Assembly: GCA_039621445.1 (NCBI GenBank)
Contig: CP154954.1
Location: 37,185,703-37,249,702 of the forward strand
Length of the DNA stretch: 64,000 nt
Direction: 5' to 3'
Origin: Euglena gracilis
Lineage: Eukaryota; Euglenida; Euglenophyceae; Euglenales
Below the pieces are notes generated by a model. That model searched no databases, had not been told where the DNA came from, and saw only the letters and a list, made by a program, of their open reading frames with translations. The position numbers and the translations under genes are program-made. Every line of letters begins with the position of its first letter. Position 1 is the first letter of the stretch. Of this stretch, positions 1-11,837 are shown one piece after another.

Positions 1-3000
1 GTCCCCATACCTGGGCCTATGGGAAACCGTGATTTGGCCCTAAAACTGGAAACCGATTGGTGGTTCCCATTGAGATCCCCGGTATAGCTATTCCGATGTG
101 CCGGCCGGATTAGTGCCTACGGGTGTGAAAAACATGCGGATATCAAAAACTAGCCAGATATCGACAGTTTTGGAGGGGTGGAAGACGGCCCCAAATGTCA
201 GTACAGCCTGGTCCCCATACCTGGGCCGATGGGAAACCGTCATTTGGCCCTAAAACTGGAAACCGATTGGTGGTTCCCATTGAGATCCCCGGTATAGCTA
301 TTCCGATGTGCCGGCCGGATTAGTGCCTACGGGTGTGAAAAACATGCGGATATCAAAAAACTAGCCAGATATCGACAGTTTTGGAGGGGTGGAAGACGGC
401 CCCAAATGTCAGTACAGCCTGGTCCCCATACCTGGGCCGATGGGAAACCGTGATTTGGCCCTAAAACTGGAAACCGATTGGTGGTTCCCATTGAGATCCC
501 CGGTAGAGCTATTCTGATGTGCGGCCGGAGTAGTGCCTACCGGTGTGAAAACATGCGGATATTAAAAAACTAGCCAGATATCGACAGTTTTGGAGGGTGG
601 AAGACGGCCCCAAATGTCAGTACAGCCTGGTCCCCATACCTGGGCCGATGGGAAACCGTCATTTGGCCCTAAAACTGGAAACCGATTGGTGGTTCCCATT
701 GAGATCCCCGGTATAGCTATTCCGATGTGCCGGCCGGATTAGTGCCTACGGGTGTGAAAAACGTGCGGATATCAAAAATCTAGCCAGATATCGACAGTGG
801 AAGACGGCCCCAAATGTCAGTACAGCCTGGTCCCCATACCTGGGCCTATGGGAAACCGTGATTTGGCCCTAAAACTGGAAACCGATTGGTGGTTCCCATT
901 GAGATCCCCGGTATAGCTATTCCGATGTGCCGGCCGGATTAGTGCCTACGGGTGTGAAAACATGCGGATATCAAAAAACTAGCCAGATATCGACAGTTTT
1001 GGAGGGGTGGAAGACGGCCCCAAATGTCAGTACAGCCTGGTCCCCATACCTGGGCCTATGGGAAACCGTCATTTGGCCCTAAAACTGGAAACCGATTGGT
1101 GGTTCCCATTGAGATCCCCGGTATAGCTATTCCGATGTGCCGGCCGGATTAGTGCCTACGGGTGTGAAAAACATGCGGATATCAAAAAACTAGCCAGATA
1201 TCGACAGTTTTGGAGGGGTGGAAGACGGCCCCAAATGTCAGTACAGCCTGGTCCCCATACCTGGGCCTATGGGAAACCGTCATTTGGCCCTAAAACTGGA
1301 AACCGATTGGTGGTTCCCATTGAGATCCCCGGTATAGCTATTCCGATGTGCCGGCCGGATTAGTGCCTACGGGTGTGAAAAACATGCGGATATCAAAAAA
1401 CTAGCCAGATATCGACAGTTTTGGAGGGGTGGAAGACGGCCCCAAATGTCAGTACAGCCTGGTCCCCATACCTGGGCCTATGGGAAACCGTCATTTGGCC
1501 CTAAAACTGGAAACCGATTGGTGGTTCCCATTGAGATCCCCGGTATAGCTATTCCGATGTGCCGGCCGGATTAGTGCCTACGGGTGTGAAAAACATGCGG
1601 ATATCAAAAAGCTAGCCAGATATCGACAGTTTTGGAGGGGTGGAAGACGGCCCCAAATGTCAGTACAGCCTGGTCCCCATACCTGGGCCTATGGGAAACC
1701 GTCATTTGGCCCTAAAACTGGAAACCGATTGGTGGTTCCCATTGAGATCCCCGGTATAGCTATTCCGATGTGCCGGCCGGATTAGTGCCTACGGGTGTGA
1801 AAAACATGCGGATATCAAAAAACTAGCCAGATATCGACAGTTTTGGAGGGGTGGAAGACGGCCCCAAATGTCAGTACAGCCTGGTCCCCATACCTGGGCC
1901 TATGGGAAACCGTGATTTGGCCCTAAAACTGGAAACCGATTGGTGGTTCCCATTGAGATCCCCGGTATAGCTATTCCGATGTGCCGGCCGGATTAGTGCC
2001 TACGGGTGTGAAAAACATGCGGATATCAAAAAGCTAGCCAGATATCGACAGTTTTGGAGGGGTGGAAGACGGCCCCAAATGTCAGTACAGCCTGGTCCCC
2101 ATACCTGGGCCTATGGGAAACCGTGATTTGGCCCTAAAACTGGAAACCGATTGGTGGTTCCCATTGAGATCCCCGGTATAGCTATTCCGATGTGCCGGCC
2201 GGATTAGTGCCTACGGGTGTGAAAAACATGCGGATATCAAAAAACTAGCCAGATATCGACAGTTTTTGGAGGGGTGGAAGACGGCCCCAAATGTCAGTAC
2301 AGCCTGGTCCCCATACCTGGGCCTATGGGAAACCGTCATTTGGCCCTAAAACTGGAAACCGATTGGTGGTTCCCATTGAGATCCCCGGTATAGCTATTCC
2401 GATGTGCCGGCCGGATTAGTGCCTACGGGTGTGAAAAACATGCGGATATCAAAAACTAGCCAGATATCGACAGTTTTGGAGGGGTGGAAGACGGCCCCAA
2501 ATGTCAGTACAGCCTGGTCCCCATACCTGGGCCATGGGAAACCGTGATTTGGCCCTAAAACTGGAAACCGATTGGTGGTTCCCATTGAGATCCCCGGTAT
2601 AGCTATTCCGATGTGCCGGCCGGATTAGTGCCTACGGGTGTGAAAAACATGCGGATATCAAAAACTAGCCAGATATCGACAGTTTTGGAGGGGTGGAAGA
2701 CGGCCCCAAATGTCAGTACAGCCTGGTCCCCATACCTGGGCCCATGGGAAACCGTGATTTGGCCCTAAAACTGGAAACCGATTGGTGGTTCCCATTGAGA
2801 TCCCCGGTATAGCTATTCCGATGTGCCGGCCGGATTAGTGCCTACGGGTGTGAAAAACATGCGGATATCAAAAAACTAGCCAGATATCGACAGTTTTGGA
2901 GGGGTGGAAGACGGCCCCAAATGTCAGTACAGCCTGGTCCCCATACCTGGGCCCATGGGAAACCGTGATTTGGCCCTAAAACTGGAAACCGATTGGTGGT

Positions 3001-4504
3001 TCCCATTGAGATCCCCGGTATAGCTATTCCGATGTGCCGGCCGGATTAGTGCCTACGGGTGTGAAAAACATGCGGATATCAAAAAGCTAGCCAGATATCG
3101 ACAGTTTTGGAGGGGTGGAAGACGGCCCCAAATGTCAGTACAGCCTGGTCCCCATACCTGGGCCTATGGGAAACCGTCATTTGGCCCTAAAACTGGAAAC
3201 CGATTGGTGGTTCCCATTGAGATCCCCGGTATAGCTATTCCGATGTGCCGGCCGGATTAGTGCCTACGGGTGTGAAAAACATGCGGATATCAAAAAGCTA
3301 GCCAGATATCGACAGTTTTGGAGGGGTGGAAGACGGCCCCAAATGTCAGTACAGCCTGGTCCCCATACCTGGGCCTATGGGAAACCGTCATTTGGCCCTA
3401 AAACTGGAAACCGATTGGTGGTTCCCATTGAGATCCCCGGTATAGCTATTCCGATGTGCCGGCCGGATTAGTGCCTACGGGTGTGAAAAACATGCGGATA
3501 TCAAAAAGCTAGCCAGATATCGACAGTTTTGGAGGGGTGGAAGACGGCCCCAAATGTCAGTACAGCCTGGTCCCCATACCTGGGCCTATGGGAAACCGTC
3601 ATTTGGCCCTAAAACTGGAAACCGATTGGTGGTTCCCATTGAGATCCCCGGTATAGCTATTCCGATGTGCCGGCCGGATTAGTGCCTACGGGTGTGAAAA
3701 ACATGCGGATATCAAAAAGCTAGCCAGATATCGACAGTTTTGGAGGGGTGGAAGACGGCCCCAAATGTCAGTACAGCCTGGTCCCCATACCTGGGCCTAT
3801 GGGAAACCGTCATTTGGCCCTAAAACTGGAAACCGATTGGTGGTTCCCATTGAGATCCCCGGTATAGCTATTCCGATGTGCCGGCCGGATTAGTGCCTAC
3901 GGGTGTGAAAACATGCGGATATCAAAAAACTAGCCAGATATCGACAGTTTTGGAGGGGTGGAAGACGGCCCCAAATGTCACTACAGCCTGCTCCCCATAC
4001 CTGGGCCTATGGGAAACCATGAATTGGCCCTAAAACTGGAAACCGATTGGTGGTTCCCATTGCGATCCCCGGTGTAGCTATTCCGATGTGCCGGCCGGAT
4101 TAGTGCCTACGGGTGTGAAAAACATGCGGATATCAAAAAACTAGCCAGATATCGACAGTTTTGGAGGGGTGGAAGACGGCCCCAAATGTCACTACAGCCT
4201 GCTCCCCATACCTGGGCCTATGGGAAACCGTGACTTGGCCCTACAACTGGAAACCGATTGGTGGTTCCCAATGCGATCCCCGGTGTAGCTATTCCGACGT
4301 GCCGGCCGGATTAGTGCCTACGGGTGTGAAAAACATGCGGATACCAAGAAACTAGCCAGATATCGACAGTTTTGGAGGGGTGGAAGACGGCCCCAAATGT
4401 CACTACAGCCTGCTCCCCATACCTGGGCCTATGGGAAACCGTGAATTGGCCCTAAAACTGGAAACCGATTGGTGGTTCCCATTGCGATCCCCGGTGTAGC
4501 TATT
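1..4504. repeat. Tandem satellite array, about 211-bp monomer
   Basis: Monomers begin with the GTCCCCATACCTGGG motif at about 1, 211, 422, 630, 830, 1040, 1251, 1462, 1673, 1884, 2095 and so on, giving roughly 21 copies at 210-211 bp spacing. The copy at 630-829 is 200 bp because it lacks about 11 bp before GGAAGACGG. Central copies are almost identical. They differ at a few positions only (CGTCATTTGG or CGTGATTTGG; GGGCCTATGG, GGGCCGATGG or GGGCCCATGG; AAAACTAGCC or AAAGCTAGCC). The last three copies (from about 3991) are more diverged. Short open frames inside it are by-products of the periodicity; I see no gene. The array stops at 4504, where an LTR begins inside a monomer. Confidence 0.97.
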
Positions 4505-4931
4505 AGTGTACGTCCAAAGCTTTCCCTTTTCCCATTTTTGGGACTTTCTGTAAAAGCCTTTCGCTTTCGCCTTGGTGCGCAGCCTACATATGGTAGGGAA
4601 AAGTCTTTGGAGTAACGAAAAGTGGTTTTCCCCTTTTCTTCCCAATTCTCCAAGAAGCAAAGCACAAAGCAAAGATTCAGAAGTTTCTTCTGAGATCAAG
4701 TTCGATTGTTCTGAGGGTTTTTCCCTCTGACAAAACCAATGGTCAATCTTTGGAAGAATGACAGTGAAGAATACCGCCTGTGGTGGAAGGAGAGAAAAGT
4801 GCTGACGTGTCCAGGGGCAGATCCCAGAAGGGTCTGCCACGATCCTACCAGCTGTGGTTTTCCACAGTGGTGCGACCGTCACAGAACCCTCTCTGCAGAT
4901 ATCCTACAGAGCTGGGACGTGCCTGGTACAC
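4505..4931 (-). repeat. 3' LTR, terminal part, of the left (minus-strand) retroelement copy
   Basis: The reverse complement of this stretch matches 15741-16168 and 32057-32484 almost base for base, ending in GGACGTACA(CT) in all three places. This defines the 3' end of the LTR. Only 427 bp can be compared three ways because the LTR of the right copy is truncated at 15741, so the true LTR probably extends higher, past 5 kb. The satellite monomer is interrupted at GTAGCTATT, so this copy (or the composite) inserted into the array. Confidence 0.85.
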
Positions 4932-5822
4932 ATCCCCCTCCCAGGGCTACGCCCGATTTCCTTCATGGACCAGGGTTTCCCAGTCCAGTCAGGATATCTG
5001 ACGCTGCCCCAGGTGGGGTTCACTTCTTCATTCGGTGTCTCTCCTTTCCGCACAGTGGCATCCACCCAAAGCCCAAAAACGCGCAAAAGGTTAGCCGCGT
5101 TTCGCGGTTACCTATTAGCCGTTTTGGCTTTGGTGGGGTGTGAAAAAGCCCACTGTGGGAAACGGGGCTTGGCAGGTTTCCTGTCAAAGTGTCCCATCCA
5201 CCCACTTTGGGTGTGCCAAAGGCACGCGGGGTTGGTCAAGCAATTCGCTGAAATCCCCAGGGGAGAGGTGTGGAAGGGGCGGGGCAGGCTCCTATCCTGG
5301 TCATACCCGGATAGGGCTCCTAGGCGGTCTTATCAGCACTAGGAAACAAAAGCCTACTTACAAAACCGACTGCCGGCGACAGCTTTGCGGGGGTGGGGGG
5401 AAAGTAGGGTGGAGAGGGGGGCTGGCTTAGGCCAGAACAGAATTTTTGCTGTCTGGCAGCCTTAAGGGCCTTAGGGCCGAAAAGTGACAAGTTGGCCTAT
5501 TATTACGGCGTGCGCGCTGTGTGCTGTGCGTCACTTAGCGGCTTGCCAGGTTTCACGGCTGCCAAGGTCTTCACAGCAGTAGCTTCTTCACGACGCAATA
5601 AGAGGCGATTACCTCTTGCGGACGGTTTCCGTCCGCATGGCCATTTGCAGAGGGGGGCTGTTGGCGGGGGGGGGGGGGGGGCTCTCGGATGCTTCCATCC
5701 AGAGCGTAGGGTGCCACAGACCCAGGTTCATCCCAGGGCTGTTCAGCGATTTCCGCTACCAAAGTATATATATATATATATGTATAGTATATGGATGTCC
5801 AGGCTCCATGAAGGCACTTACC
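4932..5822 (-). other. U3 / 3' untranslated part of the left retroelement copy
   Basis: Collinear (inverted) with 31157-32056 of the right copy and with no conserved ORF. It holds a (TA)n run near 5764-5781 that could act as a TATA-like element, a poly-G tract at about 5667-5682, and several perfect hairpins, including an 8-bp stem with TTT loop at 5618-5636. The LTR 5' boundary must lie somewhere here, but with both comparable 5' ends missing it cannot be placed. Confidence 0.6.
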
Positions 5823-8800
5823 TTACATGAGCCTGGTAATGCCGTTTCGGCATTGCATCCGTTCCAGCCGCCAATAATCATGGCGGGAGTCCAAGGGATC
5901 TTCCACAAGGACCATCTGGAATTGTGGTGGTGGTGGCCTATCTACGAGCCAGGTTTCTGGCGATTCGTATTCGAAATCAGGTGCCACCCAGTCCCGAACC
6001 CATCCTTCGGGGACTGTGTGCTTGGTTGCACTCGCTCTTTCCGCGAGGAACCATTGCAGCTTCTCCCAGAATTTCCTGGGCAGAGTGGCTGGCCAGATGA
6101 AGTGATTCATCCGTGGGTGATTGGCTGACACCTGCGGGGCATTCCCCGGGTGGAAGTCAATCGGCATGTGATACGCACATTCCGCGCGGACTGTATGGGG
6201 TCGTAATACGGCCCCAAGCCAGTCTTTCCAGGTCATCCCGTGTTCTTCGGGTGGCCTTGTGGCAGGCACCAGCGACCGTTTCGGTCCTGGGTTGTGAACA
6301 GGCGGAAAAATATATTTTCCCTGTCCGCTGTCTCCCAGAGGTAAGGTAATATTACCCCTGCTTCCTCAGCAGCGAGGCGTATCGCCCCACTGTCGATCTG
6401 CCACCCACGGGCCATTCCCGTGTGGCGGTAGTCGTCCAGCTTGAGGTTGGAGTACTTGAAAAAATCCTTGTACTTTTTGTTCAAGGTGGAGTATTCCTCC
6501 AGTGGCTTCTCGGCACTTGGCACTATTGTGCGTACTGCGCCTTCCGCAGCGTGCCAGAAGGTACCTCGAAGGCAGTTGACGCAGAGTATCGGTACATTCG
6601 TACCGTCTCGTTCGGTGTAGCTAAAATTGTGCTTGTGGGTCCAACTGTCCACGCACTTGGCGCATACCAAGGCGGCACAGTTGGGGATGTATACATCCTT
6701 GTGGAACGATTTCCGATCCACAGGGTTGCACACATGGACGAGGGGTAATCCCAGGTCAGGTGCACTGTTATACATCTTGTGGCACACAGTGCAAAGCCAC
6801 ACAAAACGGTTTTCCGTTGTTTTGTCGATGAGGAATTCCTCACCGAAGTATTGGGCCAAAACACGGGGGGATCTGGATTCACGTTCTGATCAAAGGTCCA
6901 TTTTCGGCCCTGACAGAACAGTGGCTCAATCCACCGGTTGAGGAATTGCTGTGTCCTCAGTTTGTGGTCGATCATCATGTACCTGTTTTTCAGGTCATGA
7001 ATCTCAGGATCATCCTGATTGACTGCGTTCCAGTCGATGATAACTTCGTCTTCCGGAGGTGTCTCGGCTGATGAGGCGCGGGATTTTCCCTGCCACTTTG
7101 ACGAAGGTTTCGGCTGTGAGGTTTTCCCATAGCCGGATGATGTGACGTGCGTGAATCCTTGTCCCGAGGTTAATCCACGAGAAGAGGATGCAGCACTCTG
7201 GCCGCCAGCACCACCACCGCCTTTCCGTGGAGGCTGATCACCAGATCTCGGTGCGGGCTTACAAGGTGCGGCGCCCGGCTTTGATTTTGCCGGGGCCTTC
7301 GGGCTGCCGGTTTCCGGAGCACCCGAGGGCCGCCGATCGGCGTCGCGTTTGCTTGCCCAGGTGCGTGGTGACGCTTGGGACGGGGGTCGTCTCCCCGATA
7401 CCGAGCGTCGTTGACCCCCAGCAGGGGTTTCCTGGGCTGAGGGTTGTCCTACGCGTTCCCTCGCAGCTTCCGTGGGTTTCCCAGGGGCAGCCGTGGGGGA
7501 TGGTGTGGGTGTAGGCTCGGCCGGCACTGTTCGTACTGGTTGAGCCTGTGGTGGGGGCATGGACGTCCGCTTGGCCTGCTTTTCAGGCGCCGGTGTCCGT
7601 GTGCCCGGATGCTTTGGTGCAGTGGCTATGGCTGTGCGCTGAGGTGCGGGTTTATCCCGTGTCTCGGCTGGCGCTACCGGTGCTGATACAGGTTCATCCT
7701 GTACCGGCACGGTTGTTGTTGTCTCCACTGCCATTGCTGTCTGTTCGCCTTCCTTCCGTGACGCTTCCGACACCGGCGGTGGCGCCGCCGCTGGGGGAGG
7801 CTCATCCTCCACCATGGCTGTTGTGTCATGTGTGTCTTCTGTCGGCTGGGCAGCTTCCGCCGCAGCCGTGGAAGAACTGGCAGCAGTGCCACGTGGAGTG
7901 ACAACTGCGATCAGGGACCGCAACCCACCGAGTACGCGTCCGCCCAGCGAGGTGCGCCGTTCCTCACCTGAAGTGGGCTCCTCGGCTGGCTCCTCTGTTA
8001 ACGGGGTTTCCCCGGGAACAGGGAGCTTGAGGCGTAATACCTCAGGCGTGTGGGGCACCGTCTCCGGCGGGTTTTTCCGCGGAGGGGTCGGTCTTCCCGT
8101 CGTACCCAGTGAGGCTGGCGACAGTGGGACAGGCGTCATTTCACCTGTCGGCGATCCTGGGCGCTGGGCAGTTTCTGCCACAGTGTCCAGCATCACGACC
8201 GATGGGCTACAGGTTTCCCGTGACGGGGGTTCCGCTGGCTGAGGTTCATCCTCGGCCATAGGGACCTCTTCCTCCTCCTCCTCCGCTTCCGGAGGGGAGT
8301 CCTCTGTGTGGAGTTGTGCTGCAGTACGCGGGTCATTTCCGCTTCTGTAGCACCCTTGTGCATCTGACAGGCGGTAAAAGCTTAAACCTTCACTTCTGTC
8401 AGAGTTGGGGTATGGGGGCGGCCACAACGCTCTCACCCAGCTTCCGGGTGGAGGTTGTGGCTCGTCGTCGTCGATCAGGCAGAGGTCTTCCCACTGCTGT
8501 CGACAATTCTCAGTCACGCCGTACTCTCCTAGCTCTTCAAGGAAAGCAGGCAGCGGCAATACGCATAACCCGGCTCATCGTCTCCGCCGTGCGGTGGATC
8601 ATCACACCCACATACGGTGGGAGGCGACGAGAGCCTGATGGCTGAGATGGCCGCGCTTCCGCGGGCATCGAGGTCATCTTGCTACTGCTGCTGGCTTGAG
8701 GGTTTCCCTGAGCCGCAGTCCGTGCAGGTGACTGTGTACCGTATCGGTACGCATACTGGTCAGGTTGAGGGTGAGTGGTGGGGTGGTAAGGCGGTCCTCC

Positions 8801-8829
8801 GCCTGGCTCCCTTCCACCGGGCAGCATGA
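5823..8829 (-). pseudogene. Remnant of the env-position ORF (ORF3), left copy, internally deleted
   Basis: Reads as the N-terminal start (MLPGG, at 8827), a Pro/Ser/Glu-rich central region, and the Cys/His-rich C-terminus (frames 8559-6523, 6859-6233 and 6269-5823). Compared with the right copy (25757-31157), about 2.4 kb is missing near 8545: sequence matching about 26020 is joined to sequence matching about 28430. The lost part includes the Gly/Lys tract and the folded-looking N-terminal half. A further 16-bp difference near 6880 shifts the frame just before the Cys cluster. The C-terminal cluster (motifs CTVCHKM, CAKCVDSW, CVNCLRG) is intact in sequence but out of frame with the upstream part. 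Non-functional as it stands. Confidence 0.75.
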
Positions 8830-8918
8830 TACAGCCCGGGGTCGGTACGGTGGGATGTTGGGGTTGTTGTTTGTAAGGTGTGTAAGGGTAACCGCTTGAG
8901 TATTATTTGCTAAAAAGT

Positions 8919-8944
8919 CTGCGGAAAGAAAGAATGATAAGAAT
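8919..8944 (-). promoter_or_regulatory. Conserved splice acceptor upstream of ORF3, left copy
   Basis: On the minus strand a pyrimidine-rich run ends in TTTCTTTCCGCAG, 90 nt before the ORF3 ATG. The right copy has the same sequence at 25640-25666, although the flanking DNA has diverged. Confidence 0.55.
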
Positions 8945-8990
8945 TAATGATAAAAAGGAAGAGAAAACAACATGGGTTTCCCATGAGTTC

Positions 8991-9494
8991 TCAAAAACTT
9001 GTCATGGAAACATCAATGTTATGCTTCTTGTTCCACAGCTTCCAGTCTTGCTGGACATACCCAACAAAACTGGTTGCTGGCTCCCAAGTGTCCTCCTCGG
9101 GCTCATACCCTCTCCAGCGGACCTTCCAAAGGTGCATACCTTTGTCGATTTTGTGATCGATAATTTTATCGACTACAAAGTCGTCCGTCTCAGGTAGTCT
9201 GGAACGGGGTTTGAAGTGCAGACACGGGATGGGTTTCCCATCCGGTGGCGACAGGTATGGTTTGAAGTCGTCCATATGAACGTCCTCAACACCATTCGGT
9301 AATACAACCTTGTAACGCCCGCTGGTACCTAGTCTTTCTAGGATTTCACAGGGGCCGAGCCAGAGGGGGTCCAGCTTGGAAGACTGCATGCGAGTACGGC
9401 TATTCCGCACCCACACGCGGTCACCGGGACTATACACAGGTGACTTGGAATTCTGCAAAAACGATTTCCGTTTGGTTGCATGAATATCAGTCAC
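8991..9494 (-). pseudogene. Integrase C-terminus with chromodomain, left copy
   Basis: Encodes the integrase C-terminal part (SPGDRVWVR, then the GPFEILERLG-like segment) followed by a chromodomain containing VRWRGYEPEEDTWEP. Chromodomains at the integrase C-terminus define chromoviruses within Ty3/gypsy and are thought to direct integration to particular chromatin. Unlike in the right copy, integrase tail and chromodomain are here in one continuous frame, but the frame is broken upstream between 9494 and 9590. Confidence 0.85.
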
Positions 9495-9589
9495 GCGCTT
9501 CTGGACTGCAGAACGTAGATTTTCTACTTCCGCAAACCAGGTCTCGCAACTGACACTCGTTCGGGCGGGTCTCTCCGAAGGGACATCCC

Positions 9590-9946
9590 CTATGGCCGGA
9601 GGTCCCGTCCAAAAACTGATTTATAGGGGGAGTGAGGTAAAACCAACCCTGGTAGGGTATTGATATAAAACAAAGACCATGGTAGAACTGATAAACAGTT
9701 GCTGCGCGAGTCAGCCAGTGAAAGGCGAAGCATATTCACTACGGATTTCACGGCTGCCTCGGCTCTACCGTTGCCTTTGGGTCGGTATATATTGGAAAAA
9801 TGTTGCTCGATTCCGAGTAAACCGCACAAAGTGGTGAAAAACCTTGAAGAAATCAAATGGTCTTGATCAATCACGATTTCATTCGGTAAACCCATTAAGC
9901 AAATGCATTTCTCCAAAAATATAGTTGCCAAACTTTGGGCAGTCAA
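9590..9946 (-). pseudogene. Integrase catalytic-core fragment, left copy
   Basis: Carries the middle and last acidic catalytic positions: IDQDHL (an SDQDH-like motif, S changed to I) and PKGNGRAEAAV. The segment ends in a stop where the right copy continues. Frameshifts on both sides make it non-functional. Confidence 0.8.
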
Positions 9947-10033
9947 CCCTGACTTCTGGCATGGAATGGCTACAATGTACCCACTCAGCTTGCAGACGAC
10001 AACAAAAACGTAATCGTAAATTTTGTCGAACGT

Positions 10034-10573
10034 TCATTTGCACGGTTCCAAGTCCAGAAAATCCATGCAGAGGGATGTAAAAATGTCAGGGGGTACGGGG
10101 AAAAAGTCCGTCGTACCAGGGGGGGTACCTCTGCGGGGTTTTACCGCTTGACAAATTTGACACCGTTGCGCTATTCGCAAACAGCGTGAGTAAAGCTCTT
10201 TCTCGCTCAGGGTTGTGCAATATCTGCGGCCCACCAACGAAAGAAGTTTGGGGGCCCCAGGGTGACCATGGTTGTGATAACACAAAATCACATCATCAAC
10301 CAGGTCCTGGGGAATACAATATTTGCAACCCGATTCATTGCGAAAAACCAACCGTAAAGGTGAAAGAGTGTAATTGTCCAGCACTTCGCCATTACGAAGT
10401 CTGGTGACAATGGTGTCATACACCGGGTCACGACTATAATCCCATTCGCGAAAGAACAGTGGGGAAGGGGACTCCGTGCGTGTAATACGCCGGGGTCCGG
10501 ACGTGCTTCCACGTCGGCGCCTTCCGCGCACTGGTGCGACCAGGAATAGTTGTGAAACGGGAAAAGAATCCAA
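10034..10573 (-). pseudogene. RNase H tail and integrase HHCC zinc domain, left copy
   Basis: Contains the HHCC zinc-binding module (CYHNHGHPGAPKL with two His, then CQICQAVKPRRG with two Cys) and the first catalytic Asp region (LCMDFLDLEP), after which the frame stops. It is collinear with 24010-24545 of the right copy. Confidence 0.8.
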
Positions 10574-10669
10574 AAGATTATCCGCAGCGTCGTTTCGACG
10601 TCCGTATTCGTCAGCTTCCTGACTTCAATGAAAAGTCGCGTCTCCCTCATCCGGGTTCCCAGGGTAATA

Positions 10670-11215
10670 CTAAGGGGCCCGACTGAGCGGATCCGCTACT
10701 TTTTGTGCGTGACCAGGGGTAAAAATAACCACAAGTTTGAATTGACTCAAGAACTCATGCCATCTGCATCGCCTTCCGACCGATGACATGGCCTTGTTCA
10801 AATCCTCGGTGTACCAGTGTTGGAGACTCTCATGGTCGGTCTTGACGAGGATCTGGACGAGGCTGCTGCCTCCCCAGCTTCGGAATTTCTGGAGTATAAG
10901 CACGATTGCGTAGGTTTCCTTCTCGCGTATACTCCATTTGACTTGACCTTTTCCATCGTCGCCCTGTAACTTTCTGCTGAAGAAAGCCACAGGTCGGAGC
11001 TCATTCGCCGCATTATGCTGGCTAAGAATTCCGCCAACAGCGTAATCGCTGCTGTCGACTTCCAACACGTATGGTTTGTACGGGTCCGCGATTTCGAGGA
11101 CAACATTCTCCAAAAGCAAAACCTTGATTTTCTCAAGGGCCTCGCGCATTTGGTCATCCCAAATGACTTTGGTGTTGTCAGCAGCCCGGTTGTTGAGCTG
11201 TTTGGTGAAGGGCAC
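10670..11215 (-). pseudogene. RNase H domain, left copy
   Basis: Typical Ty3/gypsy RNase H: YVLEVDSSDYAVGGILSQ, then EKETYAIVLILQKF, VKTDHESLQHWY, and the terminal ADPLSRAP. Separated by frameshift from the RT fragment upstream. Confidence 0.85.
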
Positions 11216-11384
11216 AGCGATTTTGCGAAGTCCTTCATATAAATCGCGTAGTATTGGGCTAATCCCAAAAATCCTTTGAGGTGTGTAATCGTTTTGATTA
11301 CCTCAGGGGTCCATTTCTTAATGGCTTCGAGTTTACTCGGAGCGGCTTTCCGCTGTCAATTGCTGAGGATGTGACCACAAAATT

Positions 11385-11837
11385 TTATGAGAATCCGAAA
11401 CAAATGCATTTTCGCGCCTTTCGCGAAAGCACATGTTTTTGAAAAGCGGCTAATACCGCGCAAACATGATGGAAGTGTGTGACGAGGATATCCCCGCTCG
11501 ATTTTGCGGATGGTGGTGGTGTTCCCACCAGCACATCATCGATATACACAATGGCAAACGGTAAATCGCGTAGAACCCATTGTATCATGCGCTGAAACAT
11601 GGCTGGACCATTCTTAACACCCATGGGAAGTACCGTCCATTGGTACACACCCTTGGATGTCACGAATGCGGTGTATGGTTGGGAGTCAGGGTGCAAGTGC
11701 ATTTGGTGAAAACCGTCCTCCAGATCAAAAATTGACCACAACCGGTTTTCCGATTGTTTGGTGATCAAATCCTTGATCAGGGGGAGCGGGAAGGGTTCAT
11801 CCCTTGTTTGGGAGTTCAGGTACCGGTAATCCAGCAC
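11385..11837 (-). pseudogene. Reverse transcriptase core, left copy
   Basis: Includes LDYRYLNSQT, DLEDGFHQM, VLPMGVKNGPAMFQR and the catalytic YIDD box. The frame is lost on both sides, including a shift at the entry from the pol N-terminal segment and one in the thumb near 11385. Confidence 0.88.

Noticed and set aside
2394-4355. Short frames within the satellite
   Set aside because: They repeat with the monomer and overlap on both strands; no coding evidence.
1-4504. CRISPR-like array
   Set aside because: The 211-bp units are contiguous, with no spacer/repeat alternation, and the genome is eukaryotic.
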